Notes: generated from the sequence alone by a model not told the origin. DNA of 64,000 nt from Cyanobacteria bacterium PR.3.49 (GCA_013997645.1 PNKB01000005.1:1-64000), one strand, 5' to 3'. Counted from the stretch's first letter, positions 26,733 through 35,457 are shown. Numbers and translations are program-made.

Positions 26733-27356
26733 GTGTCTAAACTTACTAACAAAACGACCCCGGACCGGTGTGCTGCCCTTGTGGATTTAGCATCCGGAGC
26801 TCAAATCAGTCTTCGGCATGCTGAAATACGCATCGGACGCTCGCGTGAGAACGATCTCGTGCTCGAGGGAGATTTGACTGCATCCCGCAAGCAGGCGCGT
26901 ATTACGCGAGTCGGTGACTGTTATTTCCTGGAAGATCTGGCCAGCACCAATGGCACTCTTCTAAATGGAAGGCAGATTCACTCTCGGGCTCTGCTCAATC
27001 AGGACGACGTCCTTAATTTGGGGCGACGAGTGTACGTTTTTTCAGCAGTGCAAGCTGCCGGGCAAGACGATCCAACAGTCAATCTGGCTGCCGGGTTGAC
27101 CGGAAAGGTTTCTCTTCTTCAATCCGCACACCGCCTGGTCGGTGATTTGCTTGTCCGTTTAAACGCAAGCAGTGCATCTGGGTTCTCACGTCAATCAGCC
27201 TATTCTGAGGCTCTTGCTACGACAACGCCTCAGGGCGGCAACAACCGATTTGCACAGGGTAAGCTTCTTACAGGAGCATTGAGGCAGTATCAAAAGAGAA
27301 AACATATTCCTGTGAGTTTGGTCAGTCTGAATGCACAGGCCCACTTGCTGAAATAG
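26733..27356 (+). CDS. FHA domain protein
   Basis: The 207-residue protein has a forkhead-associated domain (about 15-105) with the phosphothreonine-binding residues GRSRENDLV, ASRKQARI and STNGTLLNG. The FHA fold binds phosphothreonine made by Ser/Thr kinases, several of which are encoded in this window. The C-terminal 90 residues are low-complexity and have no recognisable domain. The start is a GTG. It converges on the DUF3124 lipoprotein gene with a gap of one base. Confidence 0.88.
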   Translation: MSKLTNKTTPDRCAALVDLASGAQISLRHAEIRIGRSRENDLVLEGDLTASRKQARITRVGDCYFLEDLASTNGTLLNGRQIHSRALLNQDDVLNLGRRVYVFSAVQAAGQDDPTVNLAAGLTGKVSLLQSAHRLVGDLLVRLNASSASGFSRQSAYSEALATTTPQGGNNRFAQGKLLTGALRQYQKRKHIPVSLVSLNAQAHLLK

Positions 27357-27357
27357 T

Positions 27358-27990
27358 CTAAGGCTCTTTGGGCTTTTCTTTCGGATTTGATTTTGCTGCC
27401 GGATCTGTCCGGGCAGCAGTTTCAACCTTCTCTATCGCACTTACACTGCCGGGTTTGCCCGGCGGAAGAGCGACCGCTCTTGATACAAAGGAAAGGTTTT
27501 TTCCGGAGCCGGTGCTAATCATTACTGCTTCAACAAGCGGGGGATTGAGTGTCTCGACGCTTTGCAGATCAACTGTGAAACTTGCGCCGGAACCACCGGA
27601 GGTATCATCAAGACGTACGACAAAGTCAGCGGCCGCCATTGGGTCCAAGATAATCGGCTTGGGAACGTACTCTCGAATCAATTTGCCGGTATTGGAGCGA
27701 TAAGAAACTGAAGTGATGACGAGCGCGTTGGCGTCGTCGGTGTTTCTAACGCTCAGTGTTTCAGCCAGGTTTAGTACGCGGTCGCGGTCGTCAGTGTAGA
27801 TATGCGAGTAGACCGGAACATAGACCCTCTGACGTTTCGGATACGACTCTAGGTCTTTTCTTTCAATGGATTTCAAATGGTGCTGCCAGCTTTCCGGGCT
27901 TTCTGCGCTCGAAGGTGACATGTCGAGACTGCAGCTTTGAAGCAAGCAGGCAGATGCGGCAAGAGACATGATGCAAATGAATGAACGCAT
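27358..27990 (-). CDS. DUF3124 lipoprotein
   Basis: The 210-residue protein has a lipoprotein signal peptide ending ACLLQSC, so Cys19 or the neighbouring Cys is the lipidated residue. The mature part has the DUF3124 pattern: VYVPVYSHIYTDDRDRVLNL, LSVRNTDDANALVITSV, GKLIREYVPKPIIL and GGSGASFTVDL. This family is found mainly in cyanobacteria and some proteobacteria and has no known function. A Pro/Lys-rich tail of about 30 residues follows. It is probably attached to a membrane on the outer side. Confidence 0.85.
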   Translation of the reverse strand: MRSFICIMSLAASACLLQSCSLDMSPSSAESPESWQHHLKSIERKDLESYPKRQRVYVPVYSHIYTDDRDRVLNLAETLSVRNTDDANALVITSVSYRSNTGKLIREYVPKPIILDPMAAADFVVRLDDTSGGSGASFTVDLQSVETLNPPLVEAVMISTGSGKNLSFVSRAVALPPGKPGSVSAIEKVETAARTDPAAKSNPKEKPKEP

Positions 27991-28330
27991 TGAAAAACCC
28001 CATAGTCGGCAGCTTCTATTGTAGAGGCAGCCGGGCCCAGGAACCGAGCTGTCCGAACAGCGTCTAGCTAGTCAAGTGGAAATGTTTTAAGGCAGATGTC
28101 CATTACGGCGGTATTAGGCCAATGTTGCTGCTTCGCTACAAAAGATGCTGAGAATTATCTCCTGAGTTCCTATTTTTCAGGGCCCCATGGTCAATTCAAC
28201 ATTCAGCTGTAAAACATAACCTTGAAAACCGGTAGTGCGCTTATAATAGGAGTACTTTAGATAGCTTCTATATTATTATTGAAGTCCGGCATCAATTTCG
28301 GTCCCCAACATCCGTCAGGAGCATTTTAGG
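27991..28330. other. Intergenic region between divergent genes
   Basis: These 340 bases separate the DUF3124 gene (minus) and the acyltransferase gene (plus). A good -10 hexamer, TATAAT, lies at 28242-28247, with a TTGAAA at 28222-28227 that is too close (14 bases) to be a normal partner. AGGAG about 9 bases before 28331 serves the downstream start. I see no reading frame or RNA structure that I can support. Confidence 0.4.
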
Positions 28331-29173
28331 GTGGTAAACAACTTATCTTTTTCGTGGTTAGCACGATGCCGTTGGAACGTTCTAGACATGATCAACGTGA
28401 TTGGTCGCGGATCGGTTCCGACATACATGTTTTACGAAATTGATATGACGTGGGCGGAAAGCCTGCGTGAGCAGTTAAAAGAGAAAGGCGTCAAGGTGAC
28501 GGCGACGGCCATACTTCTCAAGGCAATCGGCATTGCTCAGCGCCTTCATCCTGCCAGCCGCACAGCAATTTTGCCCTGGGGACGCACTGTAACTTTCAAC
28601 GATATCGTCGCCGGTTTTACGGTTGAAAGGTATGTCGGTCAGCAGCCGGCCGTGTTTTTCGGAGCGATTGAAGCGCCTGATACCAAGCCGCTCGTGCAGG
28701 TTGCAGAAGAACTACGCGCTTACGGTGAAGAAGAAATTTCAGCAATTCCTCAGCTCGATATCGAGCACAGATTCAATAATATGCCCTGGCTCTTCAGACG
28801 TTTCATTCTCTGGCTGGGCATGCGGTTTCCCAAGGTTCGCCTGCGTTATATGGGCGCTACTTTCGGTTTGTCATCTCTGGGCAAATTCGGCTGCCGCGGT
28901 TTGATCCCACCTTGTGTCAGCACTTCGACCTTCGGTGTGGGCACTGTCGAGCCCCGCGCCGTAGTCAGAGAAGGCGCTGTAGTTGTGCGGCCCATGATGA
29001 CCCTGATTCTCAACTTCGATCACCGCTTGATCGATGGAGCGCCGGCTGCAAGATTTATGCAGGATGTGCAGAAATTGCTGGAAGGCGATTTGCAAAGCTA
29101 TATTGAAGATGAATTGCACTTGCTGGAAACGGCGACTGCCAAGGCAATGGCTCCGTCACCTGCATACACATAG
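28331..29173 (+). CDS. Stand-alone 2-oxoacid dehydrogenase acyltransferase catalytic domain
   Basis: The 280-residue protein matches the catalytic (E2) domain of 2-oxoacid dehydrogenase complexes, with the active-site block NFDHRLIDGAPAARFMQDV near residue 236-254 that carries the catalytic His and Asp. It has no lipoyl domain and no subunit-binding domain, so it is not a normal E2. A region of about 60 residues before the active site (RFNNMPWLFRRFILWLGM) is unusual. The GTG start is supported by AGGAG upstream. The physiological substrate is unknown; it may act on another acyl-CoA. Confidence 0.72.
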   Translation: MVNNLSFSWLARCRWNVLDMINVIGRGSVPTYMFYEIDMTWAESLREQLKEKGVKVTATAILLKAIGIAQRLHPASRTAILPWGRTVTFNDIVAGFTVERYVGQQPAVFFGAIEAPDTKPLVQVAEELRAYGEEEISAIPQLDIEHRFNNMPWLFRRFILWLGMRFPKVRLRYMGATFGLSSLGKFGCRGLIPPCVSTSTFGVGTVEPRAVVREGAVVVRPMMTLILNFDHRLIDGAPAARFMQDVQKLLEGDLQSYIEDELHLLETATAKAMAPSPAYT

Positions 29174-29180
29174 TTGGCTG

Positions 29181-30308
29181 TCAGTTTCTTGTCGTGTCGG
29201 TTTCTGTTTGCGGAGTGCCGATCAATTTTCCTTCGACCATCAAATTCTCCGGTCCAACCAGTTTGAGAATATCCGGAAGAAGTTTTTTGCAGGCCTCAAC
29301 TCCGGCTGCCACTGCAGCTTTTGCGTCCTTCTTCTTGGTTGAAACCATCCTTATGCCATTCACTTCAGGATGAATGACAATGTCGGCTAACTTCAAATTC
29401 TCTTGATCTATCTTCGACAGGTGCAAGCAAATTACTCGGTGAACGACGCTGCCAAGTTTTTCGAATTCGCTCATGGGCAGGTCATTGATGCGCTCATCCA
29501 CATCGACAGCAATGACTATGTCCGCGCCCATATTGCGCACTTGTTGAGTGGGCAGATTAACAAGCACGCCGCCGTCAACGAATAATTTGTCGTCGATTTT
29601 TACTGGTCGCCGCAAAACCGGCAGAGCGCAGCTTGCCTGAAGAGCCCGGCCGAAATTGCCTTTCGCCAGTGCATAAGGCTTTCCGTCGATCAAATTCAAT
29701 GCAACTGCGCAAAAGGGTATTTTAAAAGACTCGATATTTTTATCGTCTTGAGGAACGGATCTGTTCAAATATTTGCGAAAAATATTACCGCGATAAAGAC
29801 CGTCGTACTGATGTGAACCGAGTGCTTTCATAGGAAGGAAAGCAGGAGCCACAGCTAGTCTTATGCCAACCGGAGCAGTCATGAAATGTTTCATGACGAT
29901 GCCGTGAGTAAACCTGTCTTCCAGCTGGCAAATCGGCACCCCCGCTGCATACAATCCACCAACTACAGAACCCATGCTTGTGCCTGCGATGTAGTCGATG
30001 TGTACGCCTTCGCGCTCCAACACTTCAAGTACACCTATATGTGCGGCACCGCGCATGCCACCACCGCCCAGCGCAAGGCCAACCTTCAATCGAGGCTTAC
30101 CACTTCCGCTTAAATTATGAGTGGGCGAAGGAGCAGAGATTTGATCAGTTACCGCCTTCACCGGCAGTGCCCTTTGTCCGTCGCATGGTTGTGCCAGGCA
30201 AGCCTGAGAGTCAGAGGTCATAGCCAAAAAGAGACCAGTCAAAACACCTGCTTTGAGGCAGGCAATTGTTTTGCGATCTCTTTTAAATTTGCCTATGTCC
30301 AGCTCCAT
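29181..30308 (-). CDS. Patatin-like phospholipase
   Basis: The protein of about 375 residues contains a patatin domain with the oxyanion loop GGGGMRGAAHIG, the nucleophile motif GTSMGS and the DGG motif (VDGGVLVNLP), the Ser-Asp dyad being intact. It hydrolyses acyl esters of lipids. A hydrophobic N-terminal segment (about 20-33 of this start) may be a signal or anchor. The ATG at 30308 overlaps the end of the upstream repeat-protein gene by 16 bases and gives the most sensible start; the longer frame would extend further into that gene. The C-terminal domain also resembles YjjU/RssA-type proteins. Confidence 0.85.
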   Translation of the reverse strand: MELDIGKFKRDRKTIACLKAGVLTGLFLAMTSDSQACLAQPCDGQRALPVKAVTDQISAPSPTHNLSGSGKPRLKVGLALGGGGMRGAAHIGVLEVLEREGVHIDYIAGTSMGSVVGGLYAAGVPICQLEDRFTHGIVMKHFMTAPVGIRLAVAPAFLPMKALGSHQYDGLYRGNIFRKYLNRSVPQDDKNIESFKIPFCAVALNLIDGKPYALAKGNFGRALQASCALPVLRRPVKIDDKLFVDGGVLVNLPTQQVRNMGADIVIAVDVDERINDLPMSEFEKLGSVVHRVICLHLSKIDQENLKLADIVIHPEVNGIRMVSTKKKDAKAAVAAGVEACKKLLPDILKLVGPENLMVEGKLIGTPQTETDTTRN

Positions 30309-31510
30309 TGCATGCGAATAGGGATTGTCCAGCCTAATTTGGCAATAGCCTCGTCTACCGTGAGTGTGGTTTTGACACACATCTTGAGCAATTCAATTGT
30401 TTGATCTGCGGAGAGCAATCCTTCTTTGTAGAGAGACTGGCTGCGCAGAACGCTGTAGAGCATTTGATCATTGATTATATTGGCATCAAGCAGCTTTTTG
30501 CCTACTTTCACCGGTTTGTCGCCCTCGTTGGCGATTTTCTCGATGATCTCTCGGTCGGCAACTTTTGCCGCTACCAATAGGTCTCCGAAGCGCATCATCT
30601 CTGTCTGCACCTGCGGTGGCGGATTTAACTCGGCCATCGCCTGATAGACGCCGACATTCTTTGACTTGACGTTTTTCAGTGCTTCAGCCGCCTGATACGG
30701 TTTCAGGTAACTTTGCACAAGATCGAGCATAGTCATTGCTGCTTCCAAAACGGAATGCGTGATAAGCCCGGCATCCAAAAGCAGCTTGTGCAGCGGAACT
30801 TCCAGCATCACTTCGTGCTCGAGGCAATCCATAAGATCAGACTCTGAGACGACCATAGACATGGCCAGCAATTCCGGCAGTCTAAGACTGGCGCCCGCAC
30901 AGTCTTTATAGACGCCCTGTTCGAACATGATCTGCCAGACTGATTGACGTTTTTCGCATGCCTTCTTGAGACACCTGACGCCCTCAGAACGCTCCACCTT
31001 CTCTTCCCTAATTAATTTCAAAAGCGCGATCGACTCGAGAACAACACGGCGACTCTGGTAACGATTGAAAATTATGGAACGCGTCAGCGGCATTCCTGTC
31101 TCGTTCGCCTTCTTAATGGCGCTGTCCAACTGGTCCATAGTAATTGCTGTAGCTTCAATCATGAGCTCGGTCAGAGCATTGGTTTCCACCTTGGGCGGCG
31201 GCGGCTTGTCCAGAACGATTCCCATCATGTCCAGCGCCTGATAAATGGAAAATTCGTTTTGGCGGGCACAGATGACGGCGGCTATCGCCGTATCGACATT
31301 GATTCGATCAGACTTCACCAAATCATTGGCGTCCATCGCGAAGCGTAAGGTCGGCTCTGTAGCGTGGCGCAGGATAAGTATCGCCTGGCTTAGTGACATG
31401 CCCAGCTTTTTGGCTGTTGCTTGTGCCTCCTGGGCTTCTTCAGGACCAACTATTTTTGCTGCAACTACTATCTGGTAAAAGCTATCTGCATGAGTCGTTC
31501 GTTCGTGCAT
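30293..31510 (-). CDS. Helical repeat protein of unknown function (MshEN-like pattern)
   Basis: The 405-residue protein consists of a series of helical segments with a repeated pattern. The clearest unit is FGDLLVAAKVADREIIEKI followed by VGKKLLDANIINDQMLYSVL, which resembles the 'LGxLLVExGLIxxxxLxxAL' pattern of the N-terminal MshEN/GspE-type domain. Further degenerate units occur at residues about 40-90, 115-160 and 215-250. No ATPase domain follows. Members of the MshEN family bind cyclic di-GMP or regulate pili, but these repeats are too degenerate to claim this. The gene overlaps the patatin gene by 16 bases, which suggests one transcript. Confidence 0.6.
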   Translation of the reverse strand: MHERTTHADSFYQIVVAAKIVGPEEAQEAQATAKKLGMSLSQAILILRHATEPTLRFAMDANDLVKSDRINVDTAIAAVICARQNEFSIYQALDMMGIVLDKPPPPKVETNALTELMIEATAITMDQLDSAIKKANETGMPLTRSIIFNRYQSRRVVLESIALLKLIREEKVERSEGVRCLKKACEKRQSVWQIMFEQGVYKDCAGASLRLPELLAMSMVVSESDLMDCLEHEVMLEVPLHKLLLDAGLITHSVLEAAMTMLDLVQSYLKPYQAAEALKNVKSKNVGVYQAMAELNPPPQVQTEMMRFGDLLVAAKVADREIIEKIANEGDKPVKVGKKLLDANIINDQMLYSVLRSQSLYKEGLLSADQTIELLKMCVKTTLTVDEAIAKLGWTIPIRMQWSWT

Positions 31511-31702
31511 TTATCACCTTCGCCTTCATTTGGGGTCAGGCTGGAGAAATATTAAATCGCCGAAGAGTATCCACGTATGTTATTCCACCAGTGCCGGGCC
31601 GATCTAACTCGTGACCGCCAGCGACCAAGATTAAGGCATCGCTCAGGCGTCCTATAATGCAGGCTGTCTGGCTTGCAAGTGAATCAGGTTGTGGGTTTCG
31701 GG

Positions 31703-32167
31703 TTACCGGTCATCGAACACGCGACAACGAAACTCCCCGGAAAAGAGGTCGTCGATTACGTCTGCGGCATGCGATACGTTCCAGATGAGAGTATTGAGCT
31801 CTTCGGGATCCAACCCAGCGATTGGTCTTTGGGAGGTAACCAGGATGATTTCTTCGTGTGCGCTGAGCGAGCAGCAGCTCAGGTCCTGATTGAGTTCCAG
31901 GCAGCGCTGAAAGAATTTCTCACGATCGAGGTCGGGAAAATGCACGATCGGACTGGTAACCCGCAAGACAATATTGCCGCTTTTGTCCTCTTGCAGAAAA
32001 ATGTAGACCTTGGCGGAACCTTCCATCAGCCACCAGCCACAACTTTCGTGGTCGCTTTCAAGGGCATGACCGTGAATGTCCAATTGGCGTCGTTTGAAAT
32101 ATTCGGTAAGCATTGAGACGACGCTTTCGACAGTGCCTTTGGGTGGTTTTGTGCCAAAAAGACCCAT
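31703..32167 (-). CDS. YbjN/CesT-like small protein
   Basis: The 154-residue soluble protein begins MGLFGTKPPKGTVESVVSML and has alternating beta strands and helices: GWWLMEGSAKVYIFL, IVLRVTSPIVHFPDL, FFQRCLELNQDL, then HEEIILVTSQRPIAGLDPEEL and a final helix. This pattern is that of the YbjN or secretion-chaperone-like fold in other bacteria; it is a guess by pattern. Such proteins often bind other proteins. It has no close partner; a gap of about 190 bases separates it from the next minus-strand gene. Confidence 0.5.
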   Translation of the reverse strand: MGLFGTKPPKGTVESVVSMLTEYFKRRQLDIHGHALESDHESCGWWLMEGSAKVYIFLQEDKSGNIVLRVTSPIVHFPDLDREKFFQRCLELNQDLSCCSLSAHEEIILVTSQRPIAGLDPEELNTLIWNVSHAADVIDDLFSGEFRCRVFDDR

Positions 32168-32384
32168 ATAAACCTCTTGATGTGAACCGGCAGGACGGAG
32201 CGATTATTCTAGCCGAGCTGCAAATACCGTGAATGAAATGGCTGCAGCCGGAGCTTGTGAATTTATAAAATGCGGATGCAAACTGGCGACTGACTGACCT
32301 GGGAGCAATGCTGTCGCTGACTATCGTGGTGGCACCGCCGGTGATATCGGGGTCGAAGAGAAAAAAGGTTGCCGCGCGTTCTGG

Positions 32385-33359
32385 TCACTTGGCCGACACT
32401 GTCAGATCCTTTTCTGTAATTGGAACGACGCCGGCCCGATAATATTGTAGTGTCCCGGCAAGGACCGCCATATCAGCGGCAGTTTGTAAGTCTTTGCCGC
32501 GATAAATCGCTGCGCACATTGCTGCCATCGCTTGTTCACCGCATCCGGTGGCATCTTCCTCCGCTCCTTCACTTACTCTCGGGCAATCAATCAGTTTTTC
32601 TCCAAGCTTCCAGGCAAGCACCGCGCCATTTTCGCCTCGCGTGAGAAGAACATGCTCCGGACCCATCGAAACCAGCTTTCGCGCTGCTTCCAGCGCACTG
32701 TCATTATCTTTGATCTTAATGCCGGTCAAATGACTCGCTTCTTCATCGTTGGGTTTCAAAAGAAAAATGTCGCTGTTTATCAACGACGATACATCTGAGC
32801 GTCCGCGCGCGCCGCCTGGATCCATCATCACCCTGATGTGGTGTTCGCGCGCCTTTTGAATGGCAAAAATCGCTGTTCCCAGAGGCACCTCCATCGAAAG
32901 GATAAGCATGCCTTTGTTTCTGGAAACGGACCGAAATAGATGATCGGACTGTGCCAGATCGTCGGGTGAAAGCTCGTTATTAACGCCTTCGATGACATAT
33001 GTGTGGCGATTGCCCGCCTCATCCATGGCGACAAAATTTATACCCGGCCAGCCTGTATCCTTGTCAAAACGTACAAATCGAATGCCTGAGCAGTCGACTC
33101 CGGCGTCGATAAGAGCATCCACAGGAGGGCGCCAGAGCCCGAAGGGGTCCTGTGTGGTGCGCCCTACCATCGCTACTTTTCCTTGTCCCAGAAGCGCTGC
33201 CAGCATTTGTCCGACAAATCGAGATTTCCCGCCCGGGCAAACTTGCAGCTTGCTGCCGAAACCGGTTTCGCCTTCTTTTGGCAGGGAGGAAAAACCATGT
33301 CCGACAATGTCTGTGTTGAACGAGCCGATAACTAATGCCGACAGATTGTCAAAGCTCAC
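32385..33359 (-). CDS. PfkB family sugar kinase (altered catalytic motif)
   Basis: The 324-residue protein is a ribokinase-like kinase: N-terminal VIGSFNTDIVG, CPGGKSRFVGQMLAALLGQGKVAMVGR, KPNDEEASHLTG and the C-terminal ATP/substrate block. In that block the usual GAGD, whose Asp is the catalytic base, reads GCGE (DATGCGEQAM), so the base is Glu, or the residue has been lost. Activity is therefore uncertain. Substrate cannot be predicted; the family covers ribose, fructose, adenosine and others. Nothing in its neighbourhood is a sugar gene. Confidence 0.82.
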   Translation of the reverse strand: MSFDNLSALVIGSFNTDIVGHGFSSLPKEGETGFGSKLQVCPGGKSRFVGQMLAALLGQGKVAMVGRTTQDPFGLWRPPVDALIDAGVDCSGIRFVRFDKDTGWPGINFVAMDEAGNRHTYVIEGVNNELSPDDLAQSDHLFRSVSRNKGMLILSMEVPLGTAIFAIQKAREHHIRVMMDPGGARGRSDVSSLINSDIFLLKPNDEEASHLTGIKIKDNDSALEAARKLVSMGPEHVLLTRGENGAVLAWKLGEKLIDCPRVSEGAEEDATGCGEQAMAAMCAAIYRGKDLQTAADMAVLAGTLQYYRAGVVPITEKDLTVSAK

Positions 33360-33703
33360 CTTTTCGTACCTGTAAAGAGCTAGCTGGCGTGAGTGAATTG
33401 GTAACGCACAAGTGATGCATTATCGCACCAGAGGGTCCCGGAAACATTACGCTACATCACATATGGCTTTCACGCGGTAGCTATTTTTCGGAACATTTCA
33501 AGGGCTATTGTGTCTTAGTAATTGTCGGATGAAACACAGTCATCTGGTGGGGCAAAACTCTCTGATCAGAGCGGACGATGTTCGTGCAGTGGAGAGGCAT
33601 GTGAATTCTTGTTTTTGAGCGCTCCAACGCCGTTGGCAGCGGGCTTTGGCTCGCAGTTTTGGGTGTAGAAGTCGGCTCGAGATTGAGAAGGAAGGGGGAA
33701 TAG
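33360..33703. other. Intergenic region between divergent genes
   Basis: These 344 bases lie between the PfkB gene (minus) and the next gene on the plus strand. A 12-base palindrome (CTCTGATCAGAG) lies at about 33568-33579, and GAAGGAAGGGGG precedes the plus-strand start. An antisense frame runs from 33505 to 33798, but it has no support. I see no other feature. Confidence 0.35.
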
Positions 33704-34426
33704 ATGTTTGCCGCTTGGAGATATGAAGAGAACGGATTTGACGCCTGGATGGAGCAAAAGTTAGGGAAGCGATTCTCTCGCCTGGCCCGACCTGTCATAG
33801 TGACGGCTCTGGATATTGTCGCTGCACCATTTGAATTGGCGCAGCGAGTGTTTTATCGTCCCAATACACGCAAGGATAAGCTGGTCGTAGAGGATTTGCG
33901 CGCCAAGTCCAAAAACCAGCTCACCCAAACCTATATTGAGGCGTGCACTCAGCAGTTCTATGCTGACAAATATACCGGTGTGAAGTTCGATCCCAAGCGC
34001 ACTTATGAAAATATGCAGGCTTGCACTTCTGGATCGTTCAAAGCAGTAAATCCGGATGTTCCGCATACCGTAGAGTCTGCGGGCAGTTTGCCGATGCTCA
34101 CAGAAGCGCATTTTGCTCCAAACAGCATGAGTATTGCGCCGCGCATGAGTGACTCTCAGACTATTACCGGTCAGCATCGAAGTTTGCTTGTGCGCCCGCT
34201 CAAGGGTGAATTTGCTGAGACAAAATTCGGAGCTACTGCATCAGGAACATTCTTCCCGTTGAATGGCTTCCACCAGTGGCAGAACGAGACCAATCCCAAA
34301 CTGGCCGAAAAACTTGCCGAAAAGCGCGCGAATCAATCGGGAACGTATTCAGTTTTGCAACCCGATCAAAATCCGCACGGCTTGAAACAGTTCATCAAAG
34401 GCAGTGACGGCGAAAAGTCCGCTTAG
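33704..34426 (+). CDS. Protein of unknown function
   Basis: The 240-residue protein begins MFAAWRYEENGFDAWMEQKL; a moderately hydrophobic helix may lie near residues 29-48 (PVIVTALDIVAAPFELAQRV). No signal peptide, Cys motif or known domain is visible. The rest is soluble-looking and contains many Thr, Ser and Lys. A GGGGG stretch about 5 bases upstream serves as ribosome binding site. The gene is followed by an inverted repeat and the xanthine phosphoribosyltransferase gene on the same strand, but the hairpin makes co-transcription doubtful. Confidence 0.6.
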   Translation: MFAAWRYEENGFDAWMEQKLGKRFSRLARPVIVTALDIVAAPFELAQRVFYRPNTRKDKLVVEDLRAKSKNQLTQTYIEACTQQFYADKYTGVKFDPKRTYENMQACTSGSFKAVNPDVPHTVESAGSLPMLTEAHFAPNSMSIAPRMSDSQTITGQHRSLLVRPLKGEFAETKFGATASGTFFPLNGFHQWQNETNPKLAEKLAEKRANQSGTYSVLQPDQNPHGLKQFIKGSDGEKSA

Positions 34427-34484
34427 TTCTCTGGTATCGGCACGGGTGATCCGGTTCGTTACGGTCTGGCAGCAACATGATCTG

Positions 34485-34525
34485 GTATCCTCCGGCTGGC
34501 TTATAATCGGCTGACCGGAGGATAC
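34485..34525 (+). promoter_or_regulatory. 11-bp inverted repeat around a -10 box upstream of the xpt-like gene
   Basis: GTATCCTCCGG (34485-34495) and CCGGAGGATAC (34515-34525) are perfect complements, with 19 bases between them that contain TATAAT (34502-34507). The right arm includes the ribosome binding site GGAGG four or five bases before the ATG at 34529. If transcription starts before the left arm, the hairpin would hide the ribosome binding site. If it starts after the -10 box, the arms are more likely a DNA operator. Either way it looks regulatory. Confidence 0.6.
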
Positions 34526-34528
34526 GTC

Positions 34529-35113
34529 ATGGAAATACTTCGCCAGCGCATTTTGAAAGATGGCAAGCATCTGGGTAAGGGCATTCTCAAAGTCGATTCA
34601 TTCATGAATCATCAAATCGATCCGATTTTGATGCAGGCTGTTGGGGATGAATTCGCCGAGCGTTTTAGACAATTCAATCCGACTCGCATCCTTACAGCGG
34701 AAACAAGCGGTATAGCACCGGCTTTAGCAGCAGCAATGTCATTGAGAGTGCCGTTGGTTTTTGCTCGCAAGCATAAACCGGTGACTATGGCTGCCGAGCC
34801 CTACGTAGAATCAGCACCTTCGCATACTAAAGGTGGTGTTGTTGATTTGATAGTATCTTCCGAATATTTGCAATCGAGCGATCGCGTCTTGATTGTCGAT
34901 GACTTTCTCGCCAGTGCAAAAACTCTCGTTGCGCTTGTGAATTTGGTGAAAGCAAGCGGCGCAACTCTGGTTGGAATCGGCGCAGTTATTGAAAAAGAGT
35001 TTCAGGGCGGACGCGCTCTGCTAAAGGATGTCACTGTGCCGATTGAATCGCTGGCTATCATCGAGAGCATGGACGACACTATAGTTGTGAAACCTTCTAA
35101 AGCGGCAGTTTGA
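34529..35113 (+). CDS. xpt: Xanthine phosphoribosyltransferase
   Basis: The 194-residue enzyme attaches xanthine to phosphoribosyl pyrophosphate in purine salvage. It begins MEILRQRILKDGKHLGKGIL and shows the Xpt features NHQIDP, TAETSGIAPALAAA, VPLVFARKHKP and the PRPP-binding loop VLIVDDFLASAKT. The length is that of the family (about 190 residues). In Bacillus this gene is controlled by a guanine riboswitch; I see none here, but an 11-bp inverted repeat surrounds the upstream -10 element and ribosome binding site. The gene seems to be transcribed alone. Confidence 0.92.
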   Translation: MEILRQRILKDGKHLGKGILKVDSFMNHQIDPILMQAVGDEFAERFRQFNPTRILTAETSGIAPALAAAMSLRVPLVFARKHKPVTMAAEPYVESAPSHTKGGVVDLIVSSEYLQSSDRVLIVDDFLASAKTLVALVNLVKASGATLVGIGAVIEKEFQGGRALLKDVTVPIESLAIIESMDDTIVVKPSKAAV

Positions 35114-35115
35114 CT

Positions 35116-35457
35116 TCATTCCATCTGACCGAAGTCACCGGCGACACTGAGTAGATGGAGAACGCGCCTGCTAGCGGTGAACTTATCGCCAAATTTATCG
35201 GTGGCTTCTTTGCGCATTTTTTCCGCGTGATTGTTCAAGTAATTGTCCAAACTTTTTTGGTCTTCGACAATATATTGAATAGTCCAGAGTTGTGACCCAT
35301 TCGGCTCTTTGCCTTCTTCTTCGTGATTGCGGAAGAACCACTGCGCTGCCTTGAATCCATCGCATTTCAAAATCTTGTCGATATGCTCAGGCAGCCATCC
35401 AGCGAAGCCGAATTTTGCTTCTTCTTTTACTTCTAGATTTACTTCGTAGATGAGCAT
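35116..35457 (-). CDS. DUF4286 family protein
   Basis: The 113-residue protein has the DUF4286 pattern: N-terminal beta strand MLIYEVNLEV, WLPEHIDKIL, the KAAQWFFRNHEEEG centre, LWTIQYIVED, and a C-terminal helix with LDNYLNNHAEKMRKEA. It is a small alpha/beta ferredoxin-like fold of unknown function. Its start overlaps the end of the luciferase-like oxidoreductase gene by 19 bases, so the two are probably translated together. Confidence 0.82.
   Translation of the reverse strand: MLIYEVNLEVKEEAKFGFAGWLPEHIDKILKCDGFKAAQWFFRNHEEEGKEPNGSQLWTIQYIVEDQKSLDNYLNNHAEKMRKEATDKFGDKFTASRRVLHLLSVAGDFGQME

Noticed and set aside
33505-33798. A 97-codon minus-strand frame.
   Set aside because: It overlaps the start of the plus-strand gene at 33704, which has a ribosome binding site, and its composition is that of a shadow frame.
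34427-34528. A guanine riboswitch upstream of the xanthine phosphoribosyltransferase gene, as in Bacillus.
   Set aside because: None of the conserved purine riboswitch core sequences is seen in this short leader; an inverted repeat around the -10 box is present in its place.
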